Assembly (NCBI GenBank): GCA_028709385.1
Contig: JAQVXD010000005.1
Location: forward strand, 1 to 64,000
DNA length: 64,000 nt
Source: Fermentimonas sp.
Lineage (GTDB): Bacteria > Bacteroidota > Bacteroidia > Bacteroidales > Dysgonomonadaceae
Direction of reading: 5' to 3'
Shown: positions 47,159 to 56,260 of the stretch, in pieces
How positions within the stretch are numbered: position 1 is the stretch's first letter
How the letters are laid out: each line of letters opens with the position of its first letter
The notes under the pieces: generated by a model
The model's database searches: none
The model's input: only the letters and a program-made list of their open reading frames with translations
What the model was told of the DNA's origin: nothing
Made by a program: the position numbers and the translations under genes

Positions 47159-48001
47159 ATGATAAGATTAAACAGTTTTCAAATAAATGTATGCCTACTA
47201 TCAATGATTATTATTATGGGTTTACAGAGTTTCAGCTCTGTAGCCCAAAATAAAACAATTAATATAGTACAGATCACTGACCCACAATTTGGTTTTTTTG
47301 ATGAGAACAAGAGTTTCGATAAAGAGACTGCACTCTTTACTAAAGCCATCAAACAGGTTAATGAATTAAAACCGGATTTTGTTGTAATAACAGGAGATTT
47401 TGTAAATAATTCAAAAGATATAAATCAAATAGAGGAGTTTAAAAGAATTACAAAAGAATTAGATAAAGATATACCTCTGTACTTAAGTCCCGGGAACCAC
47501 GATTTAGGACAAAATCCAACAAACCAAGATTTTGAGTTCTATTTCTCTCACTACGGAAAAGATAACGACAAATTTGCATTTGAATATAATGATTCATACT
47601 TCATAGGGCTAAATTCAGTTATTATAAAATCTGAAACTAATAAGAAAAAAGAGAAAAAACAGTTTCGCTGGCTTAAAAGGAAATTGAGAAAAGCAAAATC
47701 ATCAGATGCCATAATTGTTTTCACACATTATCCTTTTTTTATTAATGATTTTGATGAAAAAGAGAGTTACTCCAACCAAAGTAAGAAAAGCAGGTTAAAG
47801 TATTTTAATCTTTTTAAAAAGTATGGGGTGGATGGTATATTTGCGGGGCATTTACATAATAATGCAGAAGCATCTCTTAATGGTATTAAGATGATAACTA
47901 CCAATGCTGCAGGGAGACCGCTCGGAAAGGCAGAGCCTGGTTACAGATTAATTGAAGTGAATAACGGCACAATAAATTCAAAATTCATTTCCATAGAATA
48001 A
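47159..48001 (+). CDS. Exported metallophosphoesterase, CPPED1-like (DPQ variant)
   Basis: The 280-residue protein has a signal peptide to about 30 (SVAQ). Metal motifs are present but the first is ITDPQFGFF (Asp 41, Gln 43) instead of Asp-x-His. This Gln variant is known from the CPPED1-like branch of metallophosphoesterases. Other blocks are VVITGDFVN, SPGNHDLG, FTHYPFF and FAGHLHNN. It is the last gene of PUL2 and differs in family branch from the preceding phosphoesterase, so the two probably do not share one step. Confidence 0.85.
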   Translation: MIRLNSFQINVCLLSMIIIMGLQSFSSVAQNKTINIVQITDPQFGFFDENKSFDKETALFTKAIKQVNELKPDFVVITGDFVNNSKDINQIEEFKRITKELDKDIPLYLSPGNHDLGQNPTNQDFEFYFSHYGKDNDKFAFEYNDSYFIGLNSVIIKSETNKKKEKKQFRWLKRKLRKAKSSDAIIVFTHYPFFINDFDEKESYSNQSKKSRLKYFNLFKKYGVDGIFAGHLHNNAEASLNGIKMITTNAAGRPLGKAEPGYRLIEVNNGTINSKFISIE

Positions 48002-48030
48002 ATCAGTTTTAACTGTTAAACAATGTAACA

Positions 48031-48046
48031 TGTCACCGGTGTGACA
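48031..48046. repeat. Short palindrome after PUL2
   Basis: TGTCAC-CGGT-GTGACA is a perfect 6-bp inverted repeat, 30 bases after the last PUL2 stop. No T-run follows. It may be a protein-binding site or part of a transcript end. Confidence 0.3.
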
Positions 48047-48050
48047 ATCC

Positions 48051-48110
48051 TCATCTTATACTTTCCATAATTTTTGTAATTGTATAAAATAAAAAGAAAG
48101 TATAAGATGA
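48051..48110. repeat. 15-bp perfect inverted repeat overlapping the start of the TolC-type remnant
   Basis: Bases 48051-48065 and 48096-48110 are perfect reverse complements with a 30-base spacer. The right arm includes the ATG (48107) of the decayed tolC-like gene, so in RNA the arm would hide its start. It could equally be an operator or the trace of a mobile element. Confidence 0.6.
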
Positions 48111-48798
48111 AAAGATTTTGGATTGGTCTCCTCGTATTCACGATTTTGAGAGGGGGACTTGCACAAAACAATGTGGAATATATATTACATGAAATTGAGT
48201 CAAATAACACTACTCTTAAAGCGCTGCAAGAACAAATAGAAGCACAAAAAATTGGTAATAAAACAGGTACTTATCTTCCAAACCGGAAGTCGATGTAGGA
48301 TATTTATGGGGAAATCCGGCTGAGATTGGTAATGAAAGATCCTTTTCTGTCAGTCAGTCATTAGATTTTCCGACTGCGTATGCCCACAGATACAAAATAT
48401 CCAGATTACTGAATCAAAACCTCGATTTGATTTACAACTCAGAAAGAATAAATATTCTATTGCAGGCAAAGCAGCTAGTTATCAATCTGTCTTATTACAA
48501 TGCACTTTCAAAGGACTACGAACACCGAATAAGGATAGCAAAGGAAGTTGCAGGGCTTAACAATAGGAGTTTCGATACCTCTTTGGGAAAACAAGAATAC
48601 CGTAAAACAGGCAAAAGCAGATGTAATCTCGGGAGAATCATCTCTTGCAGATAATAAACATAAATATTACAAGGTGAAATAACTCTTTTAAGCTACCTGT
48701 TGCAGATAGAATCTTATTATGATGCTTATAATAGTATGCTTGAATTTGAGAGGGATTATGCTCTTGCTGTGGCTGAGCTTACTGCTGTTTCGTTGTGA
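48107..48798 (+). pseudogene. Decayed TolC/CusC-type outer membrane efflux gene
   Basis: The start encodes a signal peptide (MKRFWIGLLVFTILRGGLAQ) and a TolC-like first helix (YILHEIESNNTTLKALQEQI). At about 48285 one base is missing: reading on in the next frame restores PEVDVGYLWGNPAEIGNE and SFSVSQSLDFPTAYAHRYK, continuing to about 48590. A second frame change and stops follow. A part of the middle is gone, and the C-terminal end (LLQIESYYDAYNSMLEFERD, ending at 48798) is again readable. The full family length of about 400 residues is reduced to roughly 230 codons. An intact homologue of the type lies at 53291. Confidence 0.8.
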
Positions 48799-48817
48799 TA
48801 TTTAAACTATATTTTAT

Positions 48818-48848
48818 TTTGATTGTTTACAAGTAACCAGTATCTTTG
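48818..48848 (+). promoter_or_regulatory. Housekeeping promoter before the small Cys-rich gene
   Basis: TTTG (48818-48821), 19 bases, then TATCTTTG (48841-48848) match the Bacteroidota consensus. The ATG at 48866 follows within 18 bases, so the leader is very short. Confidence 0.7.
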
Positions 48849-48865
48849 AAAATATTTTTGTAAAA

Positions 48866-49285
48866 ATGAAGAGAATTATAGCGATATTTTCACTTATCAT
48901 AATGTCGATTGCAGCAATACAACCTGTAATCGCTATGCATTATTGCGATGATGAGTTGAGATCTCTTCAAATATATCAGACAAACGGAATTCAAGACTCC
49001 TGCTGCGATGATACTGAGAATCATGACCTTTTAATTTCTGGAGATTTCTGTTGTGAAACGGAAATGCTGGAGTTGTCAACCGATGAGTATCAAACAAAAG
49101 CAGAAGAACCGGCAGTGAGGATTTCTCCTCTTTCTATTGATATTTATGGAATTACTCCAGTGAATCTGCAGTTTGAATCTGATCCCGATTCCGATTCAAT
49201 TTTAACTACTTTAAAATTTCCCACAAAGGGACTCTATCTTGAAGATGTGAGCATTCTTACTTACATCTGTATCTACCGTATTTAA
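48866..49285 (+). CDS. Small exported Cys-rich protein of metal-efflux loci (HYC/CC type)
   Basis: This 139-residue protein has a signal peptide (to about 23) followed at once by MHYCDDEL (His 25, Tyr 26, Cys 27) and two Cys-Cys pairs (46-47 and 62-63). An acidic middle and a final segment with no membrane helix complete it. Small proteins with HYC and CC motifs are common in Bacteroidota beside copper-handling genes; from memory, databases name such a family HYC_CC_PP. The cysteines and position before a CusA-type pump suggest periplasmic copper binding or sensing, which is inferred. Confidence 0.65.
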   Translation: MKRIIAIFSLIIMSIAAIQPVIAMHYCDDELRSLQIYQTNGIQDSCCDDTENHDLLISGDFCCETEMLELSTDEYQTKAEEPAVRISPLSIDIYGITPVNLQFESDPDSDSILTTLKFPTKGLYLEDVSILTYICIYRI

Positions 49286-49396
49286 TACCATTTGATAGTT
49301 GAAAATAGAATAAAGGGGACAAACGTCTGCCTCAAATTTTTCTGTTTTCAAAAATACCTTGTTGTCTTTAACAACAGAGACACAAAGCGCAACAGA

Positions 49397-49419
49397 CTGC
49401 TAATTACTCAATTAAGCAG
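49397..49419 (+). other. Stem-loop in the leader of the cusA-like gene
   Basis: CTGCT/AGCAG plus AATT/AATT pair around ACTC, with one bulged A. It lies 40 bases before the cusA-like start. A second, weaker stem (49360-49365 with 49371-49376) precedes it. No standard promoter was found in this 173-base gap. Confidence 0.3.
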
Positions 49420-49458
49420 CCTCACCTATTACAAAAACATATTTAATTATATATTTCT

Positions 49459-52400
49459 ATGATCAACAAAATCATAAAGTATTTCCTTGAAAACAGGTTT
49501 ATAACAATCCTGTTATTAATAACTATTATAGTTTGGGGAATATCAGTCGCACCTTTCAACTGGGGTAGTATTCTGCCGAAGGATCCGGTTCCGGTAGACG
49601 CTATACCCGACCTCAGTGACAATCAACAGATTGTCGCAACCGAATGGATGGGACGTTCTCCAAAAGATATACAAGAGCAGATTACCTACCCGTTGACTAC
49701 ATCGTTATTAGGTGTTCCGGGTGTTAAAACTATCCGTAGCACATCCATGTTTGGAATGTCTTTTATCTATGTAATATTTGAAGAAGATATTGAATTTTAC
49801 TGGAGTCGTTCGCGAATTCTGGAAAAACTGAATTCATTGCCTCCAGGAACATTACCTCAGGGTGTACAACCAAGTCTCGGAACGGATGCAACTGCTTTGG
49901 GACAAATCTTCTGGTATACTCTTGAAGGGAGAAATCCTGAAACAGGAAAACCCTCAGGCGGCTGGGATCCTGATGAGTTGAGAACTGCACAGGATTTCTA
50001 TGTAAAATACTCATTAATGTCGGCAGAAGGAGTTGCTGAAGTGGCTTCTGTCGGTGGTTTCGTAAAAGAGTATCAGGTTGACGTGAATCCTAATTCTCTA
50101 CGTGCATACAACCTTTCTATCATGGATGTAATGAATGCCATACAGAAGAGCAACCTCGATATCGGCGCAGAAACAGTTGAAATCAATAAAGCGGAATATC
50201 TTGTTCGCGGACTTGGTTACATAAAAAAGGTATCCGACCTGGAGGAAGCAGTGGTTACCGTAAGAGATGGCATTCCGATAAAGATTAAGGATTTGGCATT
50301 CGTCACTCTTGGTCCAGCTACCAGAAGGGGTGGTCTCGACAAAGAGGGAGTGGAAGCTGTGGGAGGTGTAGTCGTGGCACGTCATGGTTCCAACCCCCTT
50401 CAGGTAATCGACAACGTGAAGGAAAAGATCAAAGAGATAGATGCAGGTTTGCCGCAAAAAACGCTTTCCGACGGATCGGTTTCTAAAGTGACTGTTGTTC
50501 CTTTCTATGACAGAACTGCGCTGATTCACGAAACTATAGGTACTTTGGAAACTTCACTAACACTTGAAACACTCATTGCCATAATTGTTGTAATTGTTTT
50601 AGTCCTGAACCTAAGGGCTTCAGTGGTTATATCAAGCATTCTGCCGGTTGGAGTATTGACCACTTTTATCATAATGCGCTATGCCGGAGTACAGGCGAAT
50701 ATAGTGGCGCTGTCGGGGATTGCAATAGCCATCGGGATTATGATTGATGTGGGAGTTGTGTTTGTAGAAAACACTCTCAGACACATGGATATGGAAGAGC
50801 ATAAAGGCATTCGGAAAGGAAAACCATTTGTAAGTTTAATTTATAATAGCATCAAAGAAGTATCCGGAGCAGTTCTCACAGGACAGCTTACCACAATTGT
50901 AAGTTTCATCCCTGTTTTTATGCTGGAAGCGCAGGAAGGTAAACTTTTCGTTCCTTTGGCATTCACCAAAACGTTCGCACTCATTAGTGCATACATGATC
51001 GGTATAATGATTGTGCCTACTTTGATTTATTACATCTTTTCGATAAGAATTACTTCGAAACAGGTTCGTAAAATATCAAACATCATATTGATTGCTGCGG
51101 GCATCGCACTAATTATTATGACAGGATACTATTTATATTTCGCGTTGGCCTTGATTGGTCTTAACAACCTTTTCTCAAACAAATGGAAGAACAATAAAAT
51201 TCCTACTTATATAAATCTGGGGATTGTATTGTTTGCAGTTACATATCTTCTTGCAATGGAATGGCTGCCCATGGGTACACAGGCAGGAACACCACGAAAT
51301 TTCATCTTTGTTATTTTAATAGTTGCCGTTATTCTTGGAGCACTGTGGCTTATGGTGATCTATTATGAGAAAATACTCCGATGGAGCCTTGCAAACAGGT
51401 GGAAATTCATGACCATCCCTATCTTAACCATTCTGTTTGGAATAGTTATCTGGCAAGGATTTGATAAAACTTTTGGTTTAGTGGCAAAAGGATTTGAGAC
51501 TGTTGGATGGAAATCATTCCGACAGACGGGATTCTGGCAGACTGCAAGCAACCGGTTTCCCGGTGTGGGTCAGGAGTTTATGCCAACTCTAAACGAAGGT
51601 TCATTTCTACTAATGCCTACAACTATGCCCCATACGGGTATAGAACAAAATATTGAATATGTTGGAATACTGGATAAAAGAATCAGCAATATACCTGAAG
51701 TGGAAATGGCTGTAGGCAAATGGGGACGTGTCAATTCGGCTCTTGATCCTGCACCGACTCAGATGTTTGAAAATACGATTACCTATCGTCCGGAATATAT
51801 ATTAGATCAAAACGGTAACCGAAAACGATTCAAAGTAAACAGAAAAGGTGAATTTATTCTGACCAATAATACTACATATAATCCTGAAGATGGTTTTCGA
51901 TTGATACCAGAAGATAGTCTGATTCACGACAGACGTGGTAAATACTTCAGACAGTGGCGCCCGGAAATTAAAAACGAGGATGATATTTGGCAGGAAATTG
52001 TCAATGTGTCTCATTTACCCGGACTAACATCGGCACCCAAACTAATGCCTATTGCAGCGAGAACTGTAATGCTTTCCACCGGTATGCGAGCTCCAATGGG
52101 AGTAAAAGTATCAGGACCCGATTTGGAGTCAATAGAACAGGGAGGTAAAGCAATAGAGACTGCTTTGAAAGATGTTCCTTCAGTACTTCCGTCTACTGTG
52201 TTTTACGATCGGGCTGTGGGAGCTCCTTACATCGAGATCGGCTTAAACCGGCAAGAAATGGCTCGCTACGGCATCACCGTGGCTGATCTGCAAGAGGTTA
52301 TCAGTGCAGCTGTTGGCGGAATGCCATTGACTACTACGGTGGAAGATCGTGAGCGTTTTCCGGTAAGACTTCGTTATCCGCGTGAGCTAAGAGAAAATCC

Positions 52401-53304
52401 GGATGAATTGGCAAGACTTATCATACCTACTGCAACAGGTACACAGATTCCGTTGGGTGACGTAACAGACATAACCTACACGCGTGGAGCACAGATGATT
52501 CAAAGTGAGAATACCTATCTGATCGGGTATGTTATTTTTGACAAAGTTGAAGGGAGAGCTGAAGTAGATGTGGTTTATGATGCTCAGAATGTGCTTGATA
52601 AAAAAATAAGGAACGGTGAACTGGTATTACCAAAAGGAGTCTCCTACTCTTTCGCAGGAAATTACGAACAACAAGCACGAGCAGCTCAACGACTGGCGAT
52701 TATCATTCCCATTAGTTTACTTGTTATCCTGCTTATTCTTTATTTCCAGTTTAAAACAATCACAGCCTCACTTATTCACTTTTCAGGAATATTTGTGGCA
52801 TTGGCAGGTGGTTTCATCCTCTTATGGCTCTACGGAGAACCCTGGTTTATGAATTTTGATATTGGAGGAATGAATATCCGTGATATGTTCAACATGCAAC
52901 CGATTAATCTGAGCATTGCCGTATGGGTTGGATTTATTGCTCTATTCGGTATTGCTACAGATGATGGAGTCCTGATGGGTACATACATTCATGACGCGTT
53001 TTTAGAGAGAGATCCCCAGACAATGGATGCAGTGAGGGAAACAGTTGTTTATGCCGGTAAAAAAAGAGTACGACCTGCAATTATGACTACTGCTACCACA
53101 TTGATAGCTCTTCTTCCGGTACTCACTTCCACCGGTAAGGGCTCCGAGATTATGGTACCCATGTCAATCCCCACTTTTGGCGGAATGGTCATACAAATGA
53201 TGACCATGTTTATCGTACCCATCCTTCAGTGTTGGTGGAGAGAAGGTGTTATCCGTAAAAAAGAGAAACAACAAGCTAAAATTACAGATTATGAAAATAT
53301 ATAA
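49459..53304 (+). CDS. cusA: CusA/CzcA-family heavy-metal RND efflux pump
   Basis: This 1281-residue inner membrane pump has the full HME-RND layout with twelve membrane helices. Marks include DPVPVDAIPDLSDNQQIV near the start, the helix-4 segment SGIAIAIGIMIDVGVVFVEN, whose AIAIG-type sequence is like Cu/Ag CusA, not the CzcA Zn/Co type, and FGIATDDGVLMGTYIHD in the second half. It is longer than E. coli CusA (about 1050 residues), with extra hydrophobic and soluble segments between residues 520 and 680 and around 770-850. It overlaps the next gene by 14 bases. Copper or silver export is the likely role. Confidence 0.92.
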   Translation: MINKIIKYFLENRFITILLLITIIVWGISVAPFNWGSILPKDPVPVDAIPDLSDNQQIVATEWMGRSPKDIQEQITYPLTTSLLGVPGVKTIRSTSMFGMSFIYVIFEEDIEFYWSRSRILEKLNSLPPGTLPQGVQPSLGTDATALGQIFWYTLEGRNPETGKPSGGWDPDELRTAQDFYVKYSLMSAEGVAEVASVGGFVKEYQVDVNPNSLRAYNLSIMDVMNAIQKSNLDIGAETVEINKAEYLVRGLGYIKKVSDLEEAVVTVRDGIPIKIKDLAFVTLGPATRRGGLDKEGVEAVGGVVVARHGSNPLQVIDNVKEKIKEIDAGLPQKTLSDGSVSKVTVVPFYDRTALIHETIGTLETSLTLETLIAIIVVIVLVLNLRASVVISSILPVGVLTTFIIMRYAGVQANIVALSGIAIAIGIMIDVGVVFVENTLRHMDMEEHKGIRKGKPFVSLIYNSIKEVSGAVLTGQLTTIVSFIPVFMLEAQEGKLFVPLAFTKTFALISAYMIGIMIVPTLIYYIFSIRITSKQVRKISNIILIAAGIALIIMTGYYLYFALALIGLNNLFSNKWKNNKIPTYINLGIVLFAVTYLLAMEWLPMGTQAGTPRNFIFVILIVAVILGALWLMVIYYEKILRWSLANRWKFMTIPILTILFGIVIWQGFDKTFGLVAKGFETVGWKSFRQTGFWQTASNRFPGVGQEFMPTLNEGSFLLMPTTMPHTGIEQNIEYVGILDKRISNIPEVEMAVGKWGRVNSALDPAPTQMFENTITYRPEYILDQNGNRKRFKVNRKGEFILTNNTTYNPEDGFRLIPEDSLIHDRRGKYFRQWRPEIKNEDDIWQEIVNVSHLPGLTSAPKLMPIAARTVMLSTGMRAPMGVKVSGPDLESIEQGGKAIETALKDVPSVLPSTVFYDRAVGAPYIEIGLNRQEMARYGITVADLQEVISAAVGGMPLTTTVEDRERFPVRLRYPRELRENPDELARLIIPTATGTQIPLGDVTDITYTRGAQMIQSENTYLIGYVIFDKVEGRAEVDVVYDAQNVLDKKIRNGELVLPKGVSYSFAGNYEQQARAAQRLAIIIPISLLVILLILYFQFKTITASLIHFSGIFVALAGGFILLWLYGEPWFMNFDIGGMNIRDMFNMQPINLSIAVWVGFIALFGIATDDGVLMGTYIHDAFLERDPQTMDAVRETVVYAGKKRVRPAIMTTATTLIALLPVLTSTGKGSEIMVPMSIPTFGGMVIQMMTMFIVPILQCWWREGVIRKKEKQQAKITDYENI

Positions 53305-54607
53305 AATCAAACTATTATTCATCCTATTGCTGGGAACTATTATTACCCTCCCGGTCAATGGTCAATTGACAGATTCACTCGCACGCTATCTTGAAGTAGC
53401 GGGGAAGAATAACCCTGCGTTGAATGCCGACTTCCTGACCTATAAGGCTGCTCTGGAAAAGGTACCGCAGGCTGGTGCTTGGCCAGACCCTCAGTTGGAT
53501 ATGGGCTTTTTCTTAAAACCTATGGATATTGTGGGTGGACGTCAGATAGCAGATTTCACTCTTATGCAGATGTTCCCTTGGTTTGGCACAAAAAAGGCGG
53601 CACAGACTGAAGCAACCCATATGGCTAAAATGGCATATGAGCAATTCAGAGAAACAAGGGATAACCTTTACCTGGAAGTATATACCCAGTGGTACATACT
53701 TTCTACAAAAGTAGAACAGCTTAATAACAACCGGGAGAATCTCCAACTGCTGAAGCAACTTGAAGAACTTGCAATCCGTAAGAGCAGCTCAGGAGGCAGT
53801 ATGTCTTCAGGTATGAATAATGCTGCCCCCGGCATGTCTGACGTGCTCCGTATACAATTGGAAATGATTGAAATAGAAAACAACATCGAGAGTCTCATGT
53901 CCAATATTGCAGCTGAAAAAGCAAAATTCAATGCTTTGCTTAACCGCCCGGTAGAATATGAAGTAATAGTCCCTGATTCAATAACTAAAGTAGCTTTTAT
54001 TTTCGATGAAGGTGTTTCTATAAGTGAAATTGAAAACCAAAACCCAATGTTGATCATGTTTGAACAGGAAGAACTGGCGTTCAATGCAAAAAGTGAGATG
54101 GATAAGAAAATGAGTTATCCTATGTTCGGGATCGGACTGCAATATATGCTGATAGGCGAAAGTAAAACAACAACAATGAATCAGGGTATGACTCCAGAAA
54201 TGAACGGCATGGATATGATAATGCCCATGTTTTCAATAACTCTCCCGATATATCGGAATAAATACAAAGCACAACAAAAAGAGAGTCGCTTTATGTCACA
54301 ATCGGCCCGCGAAAAGTACAATAACACGCTTAATTTACTTCGGTCAGATCTGTTTAAACTGAAGCAACAACTTGACAATGCAGAGAGGAAGATAAAACTG
54401 TACCAAAAGCAGGAACAACTGGCCCGTGTTACTTATCAGTTGGTTGTTCAGGAGTTTGTAACTGCAAAAAGTGATCTTACCAAGGTGATTCAGGTGCAAC
54501 GTCAGTTACTGGATTATCAAATACGTCAGGCAGAAGCTATCGCTGAATACAATACAAAGGTAGCCTCTATACAAAAACTACGTTCTTTCAATTCATTAAA
54601 TCAATAA
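53291..54607 (+). CDS. cusC: TolC/CusC-type outer membrane efflux protein with Met-rich loops
   Basis: ATG 53291 lies inside the end of the cusA-like gene and gives a good signal peptide (to VNGQ); the upstream in-frame codon at 53246 is less likely. The 438-residue protein shows the two-fold helical repeats of the TolC family. Two Met-rich loops stand out: GGSMSSGMNNAAPGMSD and MNQGMTPEMNGMDMIMPM. Such methionines bind Cu(I) and Ag(I) and support copper as the substrate. It forms the outer channel of the tripartite pump. Confidence 0.9.
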   Translation: MKIYKIKLLFILLLGTIITLPVNGQLTDSLARYLEVAGKNNPALNADFLTYKAALEKVPQAGAWPDPQLDMGFFLKPMDIVGGRQIADFTLMQMFPWFGTKKAAQTEATHMAKMAYEQFRETRDNLYLEVYTQWYILSTKVEQLNNNRENLQLLKQLEELAIRKSSSGGSMSSGMNNAAPGMSDVLRIQLEMIEIENNIESLMSNIAAEKAKFNALLNRPVEYEVIVPDSITKVAFIFDEGVSISEIENQNPMLIMFEQEELAFNAKSEMDKKMSYPMFGIGLQYMLIGESKTTTMNQGMTPEMNGMDMIMPMFSITLPIYRNKYKAQQKESRFMSQSAREKYNNTLNLLRSDLFKLKQQLDNAERKIKLYQKQEQLARVTYQLVVQEFVTAKSDLTKVIQVQRQLLDYQIRQAEAIAEYNTKVASIQKLRSFNSLNQ

Positions 54608-54623
54608 TTATACTGTCAACAAT

Positions 54624-56225
54624 ATGAATAAAAATAAAATAAAAGAGATTAGTAAACATCCATATTTCAGATACGGAGTGGTATTACTTGCCGGTTTACT
54701 TCTCGGATGGCTAATTTTTTCAGGAAACGGCCGAAATCATTCTTCACATCAAACAGCAACTGTTGAAGAAGCACACGATCACAGTGATGAACCGACAATC
54801 TGGACTTGCTCTATGCACCCACAGATAAGAATGGAAGAACCGGGAGATTGCCCTCTTTGCGGTATGGATCTGATTCCTCTGCAAACTTCCGGTACAGGTG
54901 ATGCAACAGTAGACCCGGATGCTATACAACTATCTGTTGAAGCTGCTGCACTTGCAAATGTACAAACAACTGTTGTAAGCAGACAGAATCCGATAAAGGA
55001 AGTACAACTTTATGGCACAATTCAGGTAGATGAGCGTCTCTCACAATCTCAGACTTCTCACGTGAGCGGACGTATAGAAAAACTGTTTGTTACTTTCACG
55101 GGTGAGAGTGTTAAACGAGGACAACCACTTGCCACTATCTACTCACCTGAGCTTTTAAACGCACAACAGGAGTTGATTGAGGCAACAAAAATGAAAGATA
55201 TTCAGCCGGCTATATTAGAGGCAGTCAGAGATAAACTTCGTTTGTGGAAGTTAACGGATGAACAGATCGCAAAACTAGAAAATTCAGGTGAAGTTTCGCC
55301 ATATATAGATGTTGCAGCAACCACAAGTGGAATCGTAATTTCGAAAAATGTAAACCAAGGGGATTATGTTAATACAGGAACTGTATTGTTCGCAATTGCC
55401 GATTTATCAAAAGTGTGGGCAATATTTGACGCATATGAATCCGATCTTCCATTTTTGAAGATAGGTGACCAGGTGGAATACACTCTACAGTCGTTACCGG
55501 GTAAAACATTTTCCGGGAAGATATCATTTATCAATCCTATACTCGATTCTTCCACACGTACTGCAAAAGTGCGTGTAGAGACTAACAATCCCGGAATGGA
55601 ACTAAAACCGGAAATGTATGCTAATGCTATTATCAATTCACCTCTTAAACAATATAACAATGAGGTTGTTATTCCAAAGTCGGCAATTCTATGGACAGGA
55701 AAGCGTTCTATTGTTTACGTTAAACAACCCGACACAGATACACCGGCATTTCTGTTACGTGAAATTGAACTGGGCCCTTCGTTAGGTGATTCATACGTAG
55801 TATTGAGCGGGTTAAGTGACGGCGATGAAGTTGTAACTAATGGTGCATTTACCGTAGATGCCAGTGCGCAGCTTGCCGGTAAACGCAGCATGATGAACGA
55901 TGAAGCAGGCAGGGCTGTTACAGGTCATGAAGGTCATGATATGCAGGCTACAGCTCAAGCCGGTGAACATGTGATGCTAACAGTACAAGGATTATGCGAG
56001 ATGTGTAAAGATCGCATTGAGAAAGCCGCTAAATCTGTTGATGGTGTTCTTGGAGCAGTATGGGTACAGGCAGATAAAAAACTTCACTTAGATTTCGATC
56101 CTGATAAAACATCTGCCGATGCTGTAGCTAAAGCAATAGCAGCTGCAGGACATGATACTGATAAATTTAAGGCAGATCAGGCAACTTATGAAGCATTGCC
56201 TGCATGCTGTAAATACAGAGATTAA
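54624..56225 (+). CDS. cusB: CusB-type periplasmic adaptor with heavy-metal-binding and C-terminal HMA domains
   Basis: This 533-residue adaptor has one N-terminal membrane anchor (about 14-32), then a His-rich stretch and a heavy-metal-binding domain (about 57-88, WTCSMHPQI and CPLCGMDLIPL). The membrane-fusion body follows (HVSGRIEKLFV, VWAIFDAYESDLPFLKIG). A Gly/His/Met linker leads to a C-terminal HMA-like domain (about 448-512) with Cys 458 and Cys 461 in GLCEMCKDRI, ending in the tail LPACCKYRD. The extra HMA domain and tail are almost repeated in the next gene. It lies 17 bases after the cusC-like gene. Confidence 0.92.
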   Translation: MNKNKIKEISKHPYFRYGVVLLAGLLLGWLIFSGNGRNHSSHQTATVEEAHDHSDEPTIWTCSMHPQIRMEEPGDCPLCGMDLIPLQTSGTGDATVDPDAIQLSVEAAALANVQTTVVSRQNPIKEVQLYGTIQVDERLSQSQTSHVSGRIEKLFVTFTGESVKRGQPLATIYSPELLNAQQELIEATKMKDIQPAILEAVRDKLRLWKLTDEQIAKLENSGEVSPYIDVAATTSGIVISKNVNQGDYVNTGTVLFAIADLSKVWAIFDAYESDLPFLKIGDQVEYTLQSLPGKTFSGKISFINPILDSSTRTAKVRVETNNPGMELKPEMYANAIINSPLKQYNNEVVIPKSAILWTGKRSIVYVKQPDTDTPAFLLREIELGPSLGDSYVVLSGLSDGDEVVTNGAFTVDASAQLAGKRSMMNDEAGRAVTGHEGHDMQATAQAGEHVMLTVQGLCEMCKDRIEKAAKSVDGVLGAVWVQADKKLHLDFDPDKTSADAVAKAIAAAGHDTDKFKADQATYEALPACCKYRD

Positions 56226-56260
56226 ATAACTTAATATTCATAATTTAAACGAAAATCAAA

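Noticed and set aside
48080-48298. Intact 72-residue small protein
   Set aside because: It is the first part of a TolC-type gene; the following bases continue the protein in another frame after a one-base loss.
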